In this document: positions 62,321-64,000 of the stretch, piece after piece
How positions within the stretch are numbered: position 1 is the first letter of the stretch
Layout of the letters: each line of letters begins with the position of its first letter
Assembly (NCBI RefSeq): GCF_014041915.1
Contig: NZ_CP059472.1
Coordinates: forward strand, 682,001 to 746,000
From: Marnyiella aurantia
GTDB lineage: Bacteria > Bacteroidota > Bacteroidia > Flavobacteriales > Weeksellaceae
Direction of reading: 5' to 3'
Length of the DNA: 64,000 nucleotides
Position numbers and translations under genes: made by a program
The notes under the pieces: model-generated
Database searches by the model: none
What the model saw: only the letters and a program-made list of their open reading frames with translations
What the model was told of the DNA's origin: nothing

Positions 62321-64000
62321 TCCGATTTTATTTTTGCTCGTCATCCTGTCTTTGGGGCTGCTTTTCTTTATCGCTTTCTGGGCGGAAAAAAGGAAGAGCA
62401 ATTTCTGGGTAAACAATCCTTACATCTACTCCCTTTCATTAGCGGTGTACTGTTCGGCGTGGACATATTACGGCAGTATAGGCGTGGCTTCCAACCAGGG
62501 TTTGGAGTATCTGGCAGTTTACTTAGGTCCGGTAATCATCATTCCTTCCTGGATTTATATTAATACCAAAATTATCAGGATATCGCGGGTTCATAAAATA
62601 AGCAGTATTGCCGATTTCATTTCTCTGCGCTATGGTAACAGCCGGTTTCTGGGAGCACTGGTCGCAATTGTATGTATGCTGGCGGTAATTCCATACATCG
62701 GACTTCAGATTAAAGCGATCTCCGATACCTTTCATTTAATGACAGCTACGGCAAATTCGGATAATATTTTTCTTGATACCGCAACCTATGTCGTGGTGAT
62801 TATCGCCATATTTTCCGCCTATTACGGAACTAAATATGTGGATGCTTCCGAAAAAAGACTGGGGATTATTTCTGCAGTAGCGTTTGAAAGCTTCCTGAAA
62901 CTGATCTTCTTTATTGTACTGGGGATTTTTGTGGTGTACGGCGTATTTAACGGTTTTAATGATATCTACGAACAAGCTTCCAAACTTCCTGATTTTGCTC
63001 AGAAAAATACCATCAACGGTTTAGAAGGCGGCTTTAATTTTTTTCTGATGAGCATGCTTTCCATGACGGCGATTTTCATGCTTCCAAGGCAGTTTCACAC
63101 AACCATCGTGGAAAACAGAACAGAAAAGCACCTAAAAACAGCGATTTGGTTATTCCCGCTTTATTTATTGCTGATGAATATCTTCGTGTTTCCGATCGCT
63201 TGGGGTGGCAAGATCCTATTTTTAGGCGAAAATGTTAATCCGGAGTTTTATTCGATCCTTATTCCGCAGAAATTCGGGAATATACTAATTGCCGGAATGG
63301 TATTTCTGGGCGGCTTGAGTGCCTGTATTTCCATGATTATTATTTCGAGTATTTCACTGTCTATAATGCTGTCCAATAACATTATTATTCCCTACGGCTG
63401 GCTAAACAGTTTGAAAACCGAGACCGAATATTCCAACAACAGAACGATCGTCAATATCCGCAAATTCAGTATTTTCTCATTGATTATCGTTGGATTCCTG
63501 TTCTACAAATTCCTCATTAGCAGTGCATCCTTATTTTCTGTGGGACTTATTGCTTTTGTGATGATTGCACAGCTGGCACCTTCATTTTTTGGTGCGATTT
63601 TCTGGCGGCGGGGGAGCTTCTCCGGCGCGGTAAGTGGCCTAATTGTGGGTATGTTGATCTGTTATTTCAATCTTATTTTGCCCCATTATTTCGAAACTAC
63701 TTATCAGAATTCAGCAGTATTTAATTTTTTTAAACTGAACTATCTTTCGCCGGTTGCCAATGTTTTTTTCTGGAGTTTGCTTATAAACAGTGGACTTTTT
63801 ATGATCGTTTCGTCCCTCACCGCGGGTAATTACAGAGAAAGAAACTTTGCGGAACTTTATGTTGACATTAACGATTATATTCAGAATCATGAAAACGCCT
63901 ATATCTGGAAAGGCACCGCCAACATTTCCGATATCCGCAAAATTCTGACCCGCTTTTTAGGTGAGAAAAAAACCCGACAGGCGCTGAAGATCTTTAATCT
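62313..64000 (+). CDS. Sodium/solute symporter-type sensor histidine kinase, 5' part
   Basis: Starts ATG 62313 and runs open for 562 codons to the window edge. About 13 membrane helices in the SSS (PutP-like) order: LSLAVYCSAWTYYGSIGVAS, YLAVYLGPVIIIPSWIYINT, SSIADFISLRYGNSRFLGAL, FMLPRQFHTTIVENRTEKHL, and QLAPSFFGAIFWRRGSFSGA, then a soluble part from residue ~505. Proteins of this kind (CbrA-like) continue into PAS and histidine kinase domains; the cut-off end is inferred to do so. It probably senses or transports the substrate handled by the porin and MHS transporter. Confidence 0.85.
   Translation, partial: MSSPILFLLVILSLGLLFFIAFWAEKRKSNFWVNNPYIYSLSLAVYCSAWTYYGSIGVASNQGLEYLAVYLGPVIIIPSWIYINTKIIRISRVHKISSIADFISLRYGNSRFLGALVAIVCMLAVIPYIGLQIKAISDTFHLMTATANSDNIFLDTATYVVVIIAIFSAYYGTKYVDASEKRLGIISAVAFESFLKLIFFIVLGIFVVYGVFNGFNDIYEQASKLPDFAQKNTINGLEGGFNFFLMSMLSMTAIFMLPRQFHTTIVENRTEKHLKTAIWLFPLYLLLMNIFVFPIAWGGKILFLGENVNPEFYSILIPQKFGNILIAGMVFLGGLSACISMIIISSISLSIMLSNNIIIPYGWLNSLKTETEYSNNRTIVNIRKFSIFSLIIVGFLFYKFLISSASLFSVGLIAFVMIAQLAPSFFGAIFWRRGSFSGAVSGLIVGMLICYFNLILPHYFETTYQNSAVFNFFKLNYLSPVANVFFWSLLINSGLFMIVSSLTAGNYRERNFAELYVDINDYIQNHENAYIWKGTANISDIRKILTRFLGEKKTRQALKIFN

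Overview
The window is chromosomal DNA of a flavobacterium, most likely a Weeksellaceae member of the Chryseobacterium/Kaistella type. Evidence: Bacteroidota-type promoters (TTG, 18-19 bases, TAnnTTTG), a secreted protein ending in a type B T9SS sorting domain, a short primary sigma factor without region 1.1, lysine 6-transaminase beside a piperideine-6-carboxylate-type dehydrogenase, and the ftsX-DUF3098-uppP-truB order. Genus is inference; no rRNA gene is present.

Layout. 1-16.3 kb is ordinary core: rpsA (cut by the window edge), a DbpA-like RNA helicase, a MerR regulator, a helix-hairpin-helix repeat protein, a leftward ftsX/DUF3098/uppP/truB/rluF cluster, rsmA, a large T9SS substrate, a DUF1003-like protein, a TIGR02757 protein, a GHL10-type lipoprotein and an M23 peptidase.

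16.3-33.7 kb is an AT-rich accessory island. About fifteen mostly unknown genes (many lipoproteins or small membrane proteins) all point left. Between them lie long imperfect palindromic sites bounded by YAAC and GTTR cores. For at least ten units the 8-10 bases before the gene and after the gene are exact reverse complements of each other and differ from unit to unit. This is the rule for integron gene cassettes (GTTRRRY / RYYYAAC), so I read the island as an integron-like cassette array lacking an integrase in this window. Nine of the sites carry, at the same place beside the core, a near-identical 173-base folded module; two carry an 81-base short form. One cassette encodes a DUF262 + HEPN pair (probable phage defence), one a cyclase-like protein, two genes are broken, and one cassette is occupied by a broken IS1182-type element.

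33.7-64 kb returns to core: typA, an aminotransferase, the lysine catabolic pair, the primary sigma factor, a MarR/GbsR-controlled RND efflux operon ending in a Crp/Fnr gene, tRNA-Ser(UGA), small proteins, a RAYT transposase gene with its own REP palindromes around and inside it, the pyrimidine cluster pyrB-carA-(four-helix bundle gene)-carB preceded by a probable attenuator, and a DcaP-like porin / MHS-family transporter / symporter-kinase cluster running off the right edge.
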